Below are positions 48,257-61,800 of a stretch of 64,000 nt of DNA, piece by piece. The position numbers and the translations under genes are program-made. Origin of the DNA: Paramacrobiotus metropolitanus (Eukaryota; Tardigrada; Eutardigrada; Parachela; Macrobiotidae); contig NW_026570231.1 of NCBI RefSeq assembly GCF_019649055.1, forward strand, positions 682,001 to 746,000. Direction: 5' to 3'. Positions within the stretch are counted from its first letter, which is position 1; the number at the start of each line of letters is the position of its first letter. The notes below the pieces were generated by a model. That model did no database searches and was not told the origin of the DNA. It saw only the letters and a list, made by a program, of their open reading frames with translations.

Positions 48257-51200
48257 ATGGCGCATTATAAACCTGCGCGGCGATTTTCCGACCAGCGAAA
48301 GTCGTCGGTTCACAAGAACTTTGTTTTCACCGTAGATGGGGCTCCAGCTACTGGGTAAGCGTAACGCCGTAATATAGGAAAAAACTTGAACGTCCAGTAT
48401 ATATCTGTAAAGTTATTCTATTTTTCGTTGCAATCCTTGTTCTATTTGAAAATTTATCTAAAGGGTGATAATATCCGGCAATGGCTATACATCTTGAAAA
48501 TAATGCAGAATCAGAATATACCAACCAGCTTTCGTTGCACTGTTCGCGCGCGTGTGTATTCGTGGAAAGGTCAGCTATTATACCCACCATTGTAACCAGT
48601 GCGTTGACAACGAGATCCGTACATGATGTGGAATTCTTTCGTTAGGTGGGAAACGGACATCAATCCGCAGAGAAGACGAACGACAGATGATCAAGACGGG
48701 TTTATCAAACGGAAAATTCATAATGTTCGCGCCAAATCATTTGGAGACTCCCCGATTGTCCGTCAGAAAGCCACTAATCGGTCACGACTGTTACTGAAAT
48801 CCGGAATGTACAACATTGTTGGCAAAAACATACCCCGCCTTAGGGAGCGGTACTTTTCGGATTTTTGGAATACCATGATTGATCTTAAATGGAAATACGT
48901 TTTGCTTTTGTACGTGCATGCTTTAATACTGCACGATATAATATCCTTCGCAGTCGGCACTAAAAACTGCTCTCTTTTTGTTGCAGTTTTTACAATACTT
49001 GTGGGCCATAGCTACAAGTATCGTAAAAACTGCAGCAAAAACGTGTTATTGATATTTGACATTGAAAGCGGTATTATGGGCATTCTTTGTCTTAGTTTCC
49101 TTATCTCTTTGGTCTCCTCCTGGCTGCTTTTCGGGTTGATATTTTACTTAATTGCCCTTGTTCATGGAGACATGGAGGAAATCCACGAAGACAGCAAATT
49201 TGTGCCGTGTCTGGTCAACATCCACAACTTTGCTTCGGCATTTCTGTACTCGATCGAGACGATGCATACAATCGGATACGGAGCACGATATCCCACTGAC
49301 TCTTGCACTGTCTCCATTATCGCCATGTATGGGAACAAGGAAATGCACTTGTTGTAGTTCGGTGTTCGTAAAACTTTTTTAAAGTGTGATATCTCAGCAT
49401 AAAAGATAAATATATTAATAAACTCAGTTGTCGTCCTTGTAGGTGTGTGTCAGCGTTGATAGGATGCGCTTTGGAAGCGTTCATTGTCGGTGTCGTTTTT
49501 GCCAAATTTCAGATGCCGGCCCAAAGGGCGCAGACGCTTTTGTTCAGCAAAAACGCGGTCATTTGTACGCGGGACGGACAATTATGCTTGCTATTCAGGA
49601 TTGGAAATATGCGGCGGAGTTTGATTATCCAACTGGTGGTGAAAGCCCATCTGGTGCACCACCGCATGACCCAGGAATCCGAATTAATGCCTTTTCATCA
49701 GCATGAACTGAAAATTCAATTGGATTCCATGAGTGGAAATGCTTTTTCTTCCTGGCCAGTCACTGCTTGTCATCTGATCGATGCTGAAAGTCCGATATAC
49801 GAATTATCACGGACATCACTGGAACGAGCCAAATTTGAAATAATTGTTGCTCTGGAAGGTTAGTTTCAAGTATTGTTCCGAGTTTTAAAACTCAGCAAAC
49901 GCAGCTGAGAAATGTAATTAGTATCTTTTTTTGTGACCTTAGATAACGCAAACGTTTGTTGTTGTAATGCATAGGTTATATGCAGCTTGATTGTTGTATG
50001 GTGTAGTGTTTCGGAATGATATTTTGAATGCTGCTCAGTTAATATATTGTGTAAATCAGGCATTGTGGAAAACACCGGAGCCGTAGTTCAAGCGCGAACT
50101 TCGTACACCCCCGAAGAAATCGTGTGGGGACATGGGTTTACGAGATTGCTGACCTTTCGTAAAGAGCAAGGTGAATACGTGGTGGATTTTAACCATTTCC
50201 AAACTTTAGAGGTATAACACAACTTCGGTAATGTTTTCTTACGTTTTATGATATATCTCGATTCATTGGTGAGAGATTTGCTCGACGTAGAGATATCTAA
50301 TAATAAGCATAGAACACCATGGCTAACTTTGTGCACGGCAATTTTATTCCTGTTTCTTATCGAAGTTTGGCAATACTGTATGCTATCTTTGCCAGTATTT
50401 TGTTTAGTGGCGAAATGCCTAATTTGTTTTGATAAATCCGTGTAGCTGCTTCATGCTTGTGACACTGGGCGATTTTGCTTGTAGCCAGTAAGGGGAATGA
50501 CTGGGCGCTCTGCTCGGGAACTGGACGAACAAAAGTATTTTAGCGCTCCGGAAAGTCCAGCCTTTGATCACAAGAACGGCCCGTTCGAGCCGGCTAGCCC
50601 CACTTTACTTAGAGTATTAACTGCGGCGGCTGGTTTGGAAAAAATGGATTTTCATTGTGGATACGATGGTTCCCCGGTAATCGCCGCAGTATCCCTTTTG
50701 CTGAGTTCCTTTGTCTGTGTATATGTGTCTTGAATATGCCTAGATTCGCCAACACCAATCAGTGCGGCGTGGTTCCCGATCTGTCCTCGGCCGAGATGCA
50801 CCACACCCCAAGGAAGTTATCCGACCTCCAAGTCCCAGTTTAGCGGCTGCTATATCAACGCATGTTTTACCCTCTCTTATACAGAGAACGCGAGATCAGT
50901 GTGAAGTATGCACATAACTTTTGTTTTATGTTCCATGAGTGACCGAAGTAGACGTGGACAACAGGAGAAAATTATGCTGTTATTTATTCAATAAAACATC
51001 AATGTAAAAAATTCCACTTTAATAGTCTTTTACCCTTAACTATATCCTACTGTTATCTTGCTTTCCCTTCAAGTAGTTTACCGTTTTTTTGAAAGACTCG
51101 GTTTATATTTGCTGAAATTGTTTTTTTGCAGAGTGATGCGAGACACTTCCCTCATGTATCGCCAGAGAACCACCCGCATCTGACTCCTGTGTCACAACAT

Positions 51201-51536
51201 AGTATGGAGCCGATGTCACGTACATCCAGTATGAGTTCTCTTAAACGACATCCTGTGGTCAATTTCTTTGTCGATGCCATTGAAGAAGATGAAAAAGAGG
51301 TGACGAATATACAGCTATTAATACATTACAAAGTGTAATAATTATGGAGCTGGAAGTTTTGAGGTTAAAAACTTGTCTGCTTAATTAATACTCGTTTTGT
51401 GTTGTCATGAACTGCTCCGAGTTTACTCACAAGAATGATGCACCTATATGAAGTTGTTCGCACTCACTGTATTCGCAGTCATATGTATTTTTACAGTTTG
51501 TGGTTTTTGGCATGTTTTCAGATTACCAAATTCTGA
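48257..51536 (+). CDS. inward-rectifier potassium channel (Kir), paralogue B
   Basis: Nine exons in phase: 48257-48354, 48646-48909, 49096-49326, 49443-49858, 50060-50211, 50485-50676, 50744-50905, 51132-51299, 51522-51536 (565 aa). Same architecture as paralogue A: RLLLKSGMYNIVGKNIPR, M1 (VLLFFLISLVSSWLLFGLIF), filter TIGYG, M2 (VSALIGCALEAFIVGVVFAK), cytoplasmic Kir domain with QLDSMSG and YTPEEIVWGHGF, then a long Ser/Pro/His-rich tail. The rectification-controller position reads Glu (ALEAF), unlike Gln in A. Intron positions match A except that two introns present in A (after FAKVQ and before VRAQL) are absent here, so one long exon covers M2 to the beta-core. The first exon (MAHYKPARRFSDQRK) is chosen by ATG context and phase; an alternative start exists inside exon 2's upstream frame at 48623. 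Confidence 0.92.
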
Positions 51537-52819
51537 GACCGGGCAGGAACGCAACTGGCAGCAATTGCCGGTGGAAACACTGATAGACACCTTTACACGT
51601 TAGCACCTTCCGGTGGCCACTGGAATCTTGTGTGATCGTTGCAGCTGCAGGTTAATAAAATCTTTGCGTACATAAACTGTACAACTTTCAATACCTTTTT
51701 ATTTGATTTTGAGCGGCTAAAAGACTGTTGTTCTTATGTAAAAGACCATCTGTTCTTATGCTGTTTTTTGCTTTGTTGAAAATCTCAAAATTTCGTATTT
51801 ACTAACTTTTTGGTTTTGCGTATCTTTCATCGACGGCTTTTTTCATTTCCGGTGATTACTGTTTCACAACATGCGGTATCCAGCGTGTTGCTGAATACCA
51901 GTGAATTGATTGCTTTGCGTATACAAGAATACTATTGTCCCGATCACATTGTACTTCCAAGTAAAATTTAGGAACAAATTTTCAGGACAGCTTTACAGCT
52001 GTAACGATTTTTCTGTTCGCAGAATCTAGCAAAGTACGGATGTACGTTATGCGATCATATTGACCCTACTCCTACACTGGAATACGCTGCTTCTCTTGAT
52101 TTTTTCCAGCTCACCAAATGAAATAACCGACCTCATAGAAACATATAATAGTTAACGAAATTGCTTCCACGTGATATAAAATTACAATTATCTCATATTA
52201 CAATTTTGGTTGGTTTTGCCTGCTTTTGTTTAATCTGAATCGTATTCTTCAATTGAAATCTTGTCACATTATAATGTATTTTGCGTCCAGACCCGTACAG
52301 ACGTGTCTGCGTCGGGCATAACTGGGGTTTCTGATGACTGATGGTCAAATCTCCCATACAACCGGTTTGACTGTACCTACAGCGCTGCTGTTTCGTTTGA
52401 GTACGCTTTGCTTTGTGTCTGATGAAGTTTAACGGCGTGGGCAGGGGTCCACTGGCACCGCATCGGTGTACCGATTCATTCGCGGAGATGTATGTTTTTT
52501 GTCGACATACCGGATTAAAATATACAGCAGCAGACGTACGAGCGGCTCGATGTTGACATATTTGTCTCTTACAATATATTGGTGGCTTTTCGTGGTTGAT
52601 CATGATGCCGCAATGGGCATTATTCAGTAGTCTCGTACGGATGAAAATCTAGACTTTTGATTGTCAGAGAAGCAGTGAGTTTTTATCATTTCACCAGTTG
52701 TGCAATAACCGCATCGCATATAAACAGCCGCATGTGTTCGGAATCATTATGCGCTCACATAGCGCAGCATTCAGGAAATTGAATGTCATAATATTACCGG
52801 TTATCATTAATCCGTTACA
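51537..52819. other. intergenic region
   Basis: Kir B 3' UTR and PHLPP promoter should lie here. An antisense 136-codon frame (52193-52603) has a Gln/Lys-rich composition and no domain. Nothing else is supported. Confidence 0.4.
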
Positions 52820-55800
52820 ATGTGGTCCATACGCAGTCGCGCCGATCCCGGGGAATCGGCCAGACGGAAATATATGTGGGATAAGACACAGCATGGCACG
52901 GGGTCATGGTGGTCGTCGGGGTTTCGTGAGAGTCTAGACGGTTCGGTGGTCTCACGGTCCCGCTCGTCCCGACCGGTCTCCGCCGCCGAATGGCACGCCG
53001 AAGGCGCCCTGTACGATGCGACCTTGGCGCAGGAGCGGGATGCGGTGGATAATTGGCTGGGCAACGATGTCAGCCGGGGCGTGATACGGATATACGAAGC
53101 GCGGATTAACTGTTCGCAGTCCACATTGGTTCTGTGCAATGTGACCACCACGGCGCAACAGGTGTGCTTAAAAGTGGGACTACCGCCCAATGCACTGCAT
53201 TATCAACTGAATGGCGACGTTATTCGGCGGATGGATCCCTTTGATTGTCCCCTGGCTCTGCAGAATGATTATCTCCGATGTATCGGATTTGATAAGATTA
53301 AGCGAATACAACAGGAAGGAGCGGCGCTGGAACTGGCTGATTTTATTCGGTTTTACGCCGGTAAGTGACGCAATGTTTCGGTAAAAGATATTATTTCTGC
53401 GCAATTTGAATGTAAAACGGGTGTGGTGCATGTCCGCGAATGGTCTTTTGTTTGGTAAGTTTCAGTTGAATCTTTTTTTAATTTGCGCCCTTCCAGTAGC
53501 GTCTTATCTGACCAGAGGAATAAGATAAAAAATTACGTGAACACCAGAACTGTTACATCAGATTGGGAGTAATGACGGGTAGGGTGTGTTGTACAATTGT
53601 GCTTCAAATATAGCAGTGTAATTACCGCTATGTTGTAACGATTAATCGAAATTTAATCGACAGTGAGAGTTGATCGTGGTAATACTTTAAATTTAAAAAT
53701 GAAGCAAAACTTGCTTTAACTATTCTTCTGTAGTGCAGGCCGGCAAGCAGCGCTAACAGAAAACTATCCATCAAATAAAAATTTGTCCCGGTAAATACTG
53801 GACGAGTTAATATTATCTAAACGCTCATCGCATTACCGTGTGTGACGTTGAAAAAAGAAGTGGATCGACTCTCTCTAGTCTGCCAGAATACCGCCCGTTC
53901 TTCTCAGACCACTGCAACAAACTTACTGCCGGATTAAAGGACGTTTCAAAACATTCCCGTCTTATTGTTAGCGGCGTAAAAATTGAAAAAAGCTGTCAAC
54001 GACAGCGCTTTTCTGATCCACAAATAAAATTGTGTTACTTTTGGGCTTTCGCACTTCAGTTTAATTTCCCTAATTTATCGATATGTCCAATCCAGTATTA
54101 TGCGTTTTATTTTGTAAGAGTTCAAACTGACACCTAAATTTTGGAACAAATAGTAACTGCTTGGAGGAAACTATTGTATAATTGCTACTGTAGGAGATAC
54201 CGTAGTTGTTGTTTTTCTCGACTTTTTTAAAGGATACGCTAAAAATTGTTAATTTCTACAAATTACGGACAGGCTGAACATTTTCTACGATTTTTTGAAG
54301 TGTCTGACATATACTTATTTTGCTAGTTATAGTTCCAAAAATTATAATTATTATTATTATTACGGCACAAGAGCAGACAACCCCAAGGGGACTTCAAGTC
54401 TGGTCGAACAAAAAACAATTTTAAATGCAAGTAAAGAAGTGAGCAAATTAGACAGAAGCATATGTTTAGCTAAGTAAATACAGAATTTGTGACTAGCACA
54501 TGGGATCAGCCGGCTACCGGTACTTTATATTTTTTTGGGTCTCGCAAAAGCGACAGCACAGTAAGACATGTGTTGAAAATTTCCGTAATAATATGTGGTC
54601 ATTCTGACGAAATTTCCATAGTAGATCATACAATGTCAGCGTGATGACAAATGTAAATCTAGTAGATCAGGTCTCTCTGGCGGCAGGGCATTTAGCTCGC
54701 CTGGCTTTACTTATATTGTTTGAGGCTAATAATTAATGGTCAGCAGAGTTTTTGTTTGACCTACATAATCCAATAAAATATGCAATATTTTAGAGATGCA
54801 CTGGGTTAGAAAGCAGCTGGTAGCGCGTCAAGTGCTCATTACACGTCAGACCGGCGTATTTGTCAATCGGTAGTAAACTGCATCTAGGAATTCTATAGAC
54901 AACCATTTTTTATCCTTTCCACTCTGCTGCCAGCTGAAAGTTTCGATGTGTGATTTTTCCAGTGCACACTCTCTTTGCAATAACACAATATTCCATATGA
55001 AATAGTTTAAACAGAGTAACTGAGCCATTGGCTCGGCTCCGTTTAACTTGATAGACTATTGTCAAGGTTATCGCCGCCGCGCTACTGCAGCGAATAGCCT
55101 ATGGAAATGTAAAACTGGTCTTGCATCTCATGTTGCACAGTTAGCGTTTGATTATAAGTGAGGTTAGGCCAAATTATGAAAGCCATGATCATCGCCATCC
55201 GAATTCATAACGTAATAATATGCCGGCTTTGGCTCATAGTTAAAATCTCTGTAGTAAAATCGGGATTTTTACATTTTGGTTGAGCGTAAAATTTAATGCA
55301 ATAAAAGAAACAGTGCTTCACTGGAACACAGTTTTTTTTTGCGTAAAAGTATTATTACGTCAGTGAATTTATGGTCGCCATGAACTTGAGGAAAGCGTCT
55401 TATTCATAAGGCAATGTTGATTTACGATTATGATTTGAGTGTCTTGATGGTAGCTGGCAGTTATTATGTGGGCCAGTAAAATAAATAACATGTAAACCTT
55501 AATTTACTAGTCATAGTTGGGCAGTTTAACAGGTAGTTACTTTGCACACTCTTGGCAGGGGGTAAAATAAAGCAGAGAAATGTGTGTATTTGTTATTGTT
55601 GAGAATTTTTTCCAACCTAGCAGTTAAGGTTAGTGTGAATGGGTGCTTTCCGCTGGGGTTTATCACTGTGATTTTTTGTACATTAATCTTGATAGTTGAG
55701 CGTAGTTTGTCAATCATGAATACAGTGCTACCGTGTATATCTGTGGTCTACCTCTGGGCCCCTTTTTTTGCCTGTTAAGATAGCAGTGGCTGTATACGGC

Positions 55801-58800
55801 GATAAAAACTATCTCATTAATCACGCTTGCTTGAAAAGAAATTGTGTGTCAGAGCGTGAAATACGTGTCAAACGCTAACAAAATACTAGTGATCGCTTCT
55901 ATTCTTGTCGCACGATGTTCATGTGTCAGAACTGATTTGGCGGCGGGTGTTAGGAGTACAATGGAAGCGACTATAAGGTAGGCATTGTTGCGGTGTTAAC
56001 CGGCAATTAACCATACGTACTACGGCCCAATTAGTTGTTTTGCAGTAAAATCGCTTTCTTGTGGTTTTGTATTACGAGAACTGGGGAAAGAAGGAAAAGC
56101 AGCGATTACTAACAATAAAACATCTACTATTGTTGTCCTCTTCGTTAGGCCTAGTCATTTATTTTTGTACTTCACAAATAATAAAAAACAAGTTGTCAGA
56201 GTTAAAACCGAATAAAATTTAGTGAATGTGATTAACTAGCAATAGTGGTTAACTATACTTAGGTTTTTATCTTGCGGTGTCTCGTTATACTACTGATGCA
56301 GTGATTGAAAAAGGGTGACGTGCAGTTTCATTATTAAGCTTGTAATTTGAAAACAAGATCTGCAACATTACGGGTACCGTTACACTACCATGCCTACAGT
56401 AATGCATGTTTCCGGGATAGGCGGTATTAAATTCAGTGCAAACGTTTGTATACAGTAGTGTGAAATGGCAGAAATGCTTTTTTTGTCGTGCAGACCGAGT
56501 GTTTGGAATTGTTCACTTTAGAATTTTCAGTTAAACACCTTCAAACAAACTACATAATGACTCGGTAAATTAAAGTATGCGTAACTGCAAAGAACACCGA
56601 CATAGACCGAGAAAATGGCTTGTTAAGTGTTCTGTTGTGTTTGGGGCATTGAAAAAAGGTTAAACGATGAACTTTAATTGACTGTCCGAGGAATCGGAAC
56701 TTAATTTTCTCATTGTTCTCCGCAGGTAAGCCGTATTTGGATGCCACATTTTCTCGACAGTCCTTGTGTACGGTTCTACCGGTGCGCAAACAGAAAGGTC
56801 TTCTGCATCCGTGGACACGACGTCTGTGCGAAATCTCCGGCACGCGACTGCTCATCTATCCAGGTGAAGAAATGATCACCTTACAGGTTATAGAGTAATC
56901 ATTTTGTGTAACCTATTGAAGAGTTTGTTTTCGAAAACTGTGGAATAGGGCAGATGCAAATTATACTTCTGACAATGAGCGAAATTCATTGGTAAACACC
57001 TGACACACTATGGAGTGTGTATATGGTTTACATAATAATAATAATGTACAAAACAATTTAGGGCACCGTGTTAGTTGTGGATTTACGTTGTGAGTATTAC
57101 GCAAATTCAAAGTCAATATTCTTCCACTACCGGATTTCGACTGCACTTGCACATAACTCGAGTACAACGTGTGCGTTTTATTTGCATAATTCATATTGCT
57201 ATTTTTTTCGGAATGCGGGTCCGCTTGTTGCCGTAGAGGAACTCACTTAGCTTTGACCGACTTGTTACGTAATTATCAATTTTGATTATTTGTAGGGACA
57301 GGAAGTCATATATTATTGACTGACATAATTAACGCCATTTCAATGAGATCTCGAAAATATCAAAAATTAATAAATTGTTTCTGCTCGTATCCCGTTTAAA
57401 GCGATTTCTGCGACCACTGCGATGACAGATAGAGAGATCATAAAGGGGTAACTCTGATGATTTTATGGTTGTCAGTTTTAAGCATTACTTGTTTACTTTA
57501 TAAATACGATATTCTTGTGTAATCGGCATTGAAATTTTTTCGTATTTTGACACTGGAGTTTTTTAGGTACCGAAAAGACCCAGCCGCAGGATGTGTATCA
57601 TTTGGTTCGTGGTAAAGTAGAGGAATCGCGCGGTCAACGCCACCACGAATTTTGTCTGAAAATAACCGGCTACACCGCCAACGCGGCTGCCACGGCCAAC
57701 CCCCACACACCGGCAACAGCCTCAGCCCCCCAAACGGCTAAGTCGGTGTATTTGGCGTTCGAAAATGAGAGCGACCTCATGAAATGGAGTCGTAAATGTA
57801 ACAAAGCCATCACGAAACAACCGGATGTCGCCGATCTGTCTAATAATCATCTGGAGTTTCTTCCGGAGAACTTGTTCGTCAACGAAAACCTGACGAAGCT
57901 CAATCTACGCCATAATGCCCTCAAAGAACGACCCATTGAGGAAGACATCTATACAATTGGATGGATTGATGACTTACCGCGATTTACGCAACTCAGGTTT
58001 GATTTTTGCCATTGCTTGGTTGATTTATGCCTTATGGATTTCTCGTACGCTAGAAACAGCATTGTTTGTTTAGTTGGTTTTTATTTATGTCGCATGCTTT
58101 TTCGTATTTCGTTAATTAACTGATCGTTACGCTGAAAACAGTATCCCGTATTGTAGTAACAGTAATTTTCCTAAGACGAATATTCTCATAACAGTACAGA
58201 AGTAAAAGAAAAGCGGTGTATTTTAGAAGTAAAAGAAAAGCGGTGTATTTTAGCGGACTGAAGATTAGGTGTTTTAAGGTTCAAATGTGATTAAGGTATT
58301 AAGTGGCTGGGATCATGTAACCGGCAATCTCTCTCGTATGCATCGGCTCGTCTGACTGATAATCTTGTTTAGGTCATTAAATTTGGCAAACAACGACCTG
58401 CGAAATTTTCCCTTGGCTGTGTGCCGAATTCGCACTTTGGTGGAGTTGAACATGGCCAGTAATAAATTGGAGGATCTGCCTAGTCAAATTGCAGATTTAA
58501 CCAGGTATGTATAACATATACAATATGTCATGTTCGTACACAAATGCCGGCCGCACGGCTACTGATGACAATATTGCACAACGGTGCAGATTATGGTGTT
58601 TGATTATATGCCGGTGGATTAGCGGCATAAATCAACATAACTGTCGCAGATTATTTAGACGCAGTGGTTTGTCAACGCAGATTGGACACGTTATGTCCGC
58701 TTTTAAGTAGGAATTTGACCATATGCAAAGAGCCAAAAAGAAACGACTGTGCAGTGGGATTTCGCGTGTTCACGGAACACGCTGGGCATGTTCAGTTCGT

Positions 58801-61800
58801 TAACATCGTGCGCTGAGCCGATTATCAGATTAGAGGACCTACTCGACCACGGTTTTTCGTTTTGTTTTCCCCTGTGCTTATCTTTGTCAATGTGTTTCTG
58901 ATTTTGAAATTGTTCGCGAAACATAAACATTTTTCTAGTTTTAATGTTTTTTGACTTTCGTAACATTTAACGAAATTTGTAGCATTTCGCATGGTCGTCT
59001 TAGGGGTCGAGTGACAATTTAAGCGGCGTGCTGGTCTTTAACATTAGAAGTTAGAAATGAGATACAACACAAGGTCTGGAACTCAAAATGACGCAATACA
59101 AACTTGGGCCTGACAGTTTAGACGGTCGGCGATGGTAGAGTTTTTAAATATGCCGAAATGAATGCAACCGTGAATTCATATTAGAAGTGATATTCTATAT
59201 GAATATACTGTTTTGTGTTTCTACGGCTAATTAATACTTAATTGTCGAACTCTACCGTCGTACTAACCCTGTAGGTGGACAACATTTACAGTGGAATGTT
59301 TCAGTATCTTGGTATTAGAAAGGTCACTCTTGATTCGTGAAGTAATTCGATAAAAATTTAGATCAGAGTAGCTTGTTATTTGTTCTAAATTCTGATGGTA
59401 GTATACTTCAGTTTGCTGTGATTTCAGTTTAAAGGCTCTCCACTTGCAAGCCAATCATCTCAAAGATTTGCCGCTAGAAATGCGGCAAATGAAAGAACTG
59501 AAACTCCTGGTTCTGGCCTTTAACCAGTTCACTTCCGTGCCCGCTGTTATCGCCGAGATGAAGCAGGTCAGTCTCTTGTCTTAACCGCTGTTCTTTTCAG
59601 AGTGGTCAACTGACCTAGACTGTTCAAGAGTGATGCATTTGGCACTTGTGTTTTTCTTACATTCTTTTTCTTTGAACCGTCACAGATGGACAGTCTTATT
59701 CTGGCCGGCAATTTCATCGCTCATCTGCCGGACACGTTGGCGCTCAACCTCAAGCACATTCACAAACTGGATCTCAGAATGAATCAGCTGGATTTCGGAC
59801 CGGAAGTGCCGCTGGCCTGGACAGCGGCGCTGCAGAATGTGACTCATATTGACCTGCGGGATAATCATATTCCCATCATGGATCTCAGAGCGTTGGCCAA
59901 TCTACAGTTCCTTAATTGTCAGCGCAATCAGACGACGCTCATGCACCTTAGCGGTGCAGTTCTGTGTTATTTGAACGTCTCCAATAACTGTGAGTAAAAA
60001 AAACTTTTTCGGAAAACTAGGAAAATAATAAATAAAAAATGAATGTACCGGGTGAACAAATACATAGTAACCGAATCCTGTAAACTACAGTGAACTAAGT
60101 AGTTGTTGATTTTGATGATTGTTGTTGTTGGGCACTTTGGTTGATTAAAGTTTGTTGTTTTTACAGCACTACAAAAAGTCAACATTTCCCCAATTCCAGC
60201 CAACCTGCTACATCTGGATCTGTCGCAGTAAGTGCACTGTCGGCTGATAGAATTTCCGGTCCATCCAGTTGTGTGTGTTGATGGTGATTGTTTTTCTGTA
60301 CACAAACAGCAACGCACTGACATTATTGCCGGACTGGATTGGCGAGCTGCGGCGGATGGAAACCTTGATTTGTAATTTCAATCACTTGACTTCACTACCG
60401 AGCAGGTACGGATTGCGCTGGTGATGATATCCAACTGACAATAAATCAAATTGTGTCTATCAACACACCCATGCAAATTCAAGAAGCTCGACTATCTGCA
60501 TTTTTTATTGTTAGTGAACATAGTTTTTTTTTCTTACAACAATAATTTACTACAATAACTGTTGCGCTAGGAATGTACGAGCTCGTATAATTGTAATAAT
60601 AACGAATGATTCTCTGTAATTAAATCAGGTCTGATGTACGATACTTTTGCTATTGTTGGCCGTACTTGGTTTCGTTTTAGTTTGAGAAATGTCATAATTA
60701 TTTGCTCATAGGTGATTTGTGTTTCGCTGCAATGACTCTTTTGTCAGTGTGTGATCGTGATTCACTGTTAGTATTTATGGAGGGCATTAATTAATAATGC
60801 GGTCGCAGTGACATATTTGTTATTTTGTTTATGTTTGTAGAATATTCCAAAACATCTGCTCGCTGAAGACGCTGATTATAGATCATAATCGGCTCACCAT
60901 GTTACCGGATAGGTTTGGCAGTAAATGTCAACTGGAGACATTGATGGTCGGTGTCACAAATTGTTTTGTAGCGCGTGTAAACTCGGATGACATGATAAAT
61001 TCACTGATGCATATATTGATGTGTTACTTATAGATGCATCAAAATAAATTAACGTATTTACCGGATCGCTTTCTGTCCACCTGTAACCGATTACGGGTTC
61101 TTAATGTCAGCAATAACCGACTCTTCTCCCTGCCCGCACCCAGTGCTTTTACCGATCAGAACCGCATCCAAGAGCTGTATTTGGCAGCTAATCATCTCCA
61201 AGATGATGCACTTGATATTGTGACCAAATATCCACGGCTTAAGGTGCTCAATTTGGCATACAACGATATCTGCTCCATTACTGACGAGTAAGTAGCGGTG
61301 GTTAGCTAGTACATCTGTGTACGATTCCGGAAATAGCATGACCTGGAATTACTGGCTGCGGATCACTGATGGCACTGTACACGCGTGGGGGTTCTATGTT
61401 TCTGCAGATTTTTTCATACACTTGAACTCATTGAGGAGCTTAATCTGTCCGGAAACAAGCTGACATCACTGCCCGCTGCCGTCAAGCAACTGACCAATCT
61501 GCAGACACTGAAACTGCATTCCAACCATCTGCGGGCGGTGCCTGACTTTTCGGGATGTACTGCATTACGGGTGAGCCTGTGGTCACTCTGTCATTGTGCC
61601 GTGTATTGTATTGATACGGCTTTCCGGCACATATGAGCTGATATTATATTGCATAATGCTTTTGATATGGTTTGGTTGCTTTGACATTTTTTCAACTGCC
61701 CCACCTAGGTACTCGATATTGGCGGCAATGAGCTAGACAAGCTGGTACTGGACAGTATTATGGGGGAGAATCTCAAGCATCTCGACGTGTCTTTCAATCT

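Noticed and set aside
52193-52603. 136-codon minus-strand frame upstream of PHLPP
   Set aside because: Lys/Gln/Thr-rich product without a recognisable domain, no splice context and no neighbour support; treated as chance.
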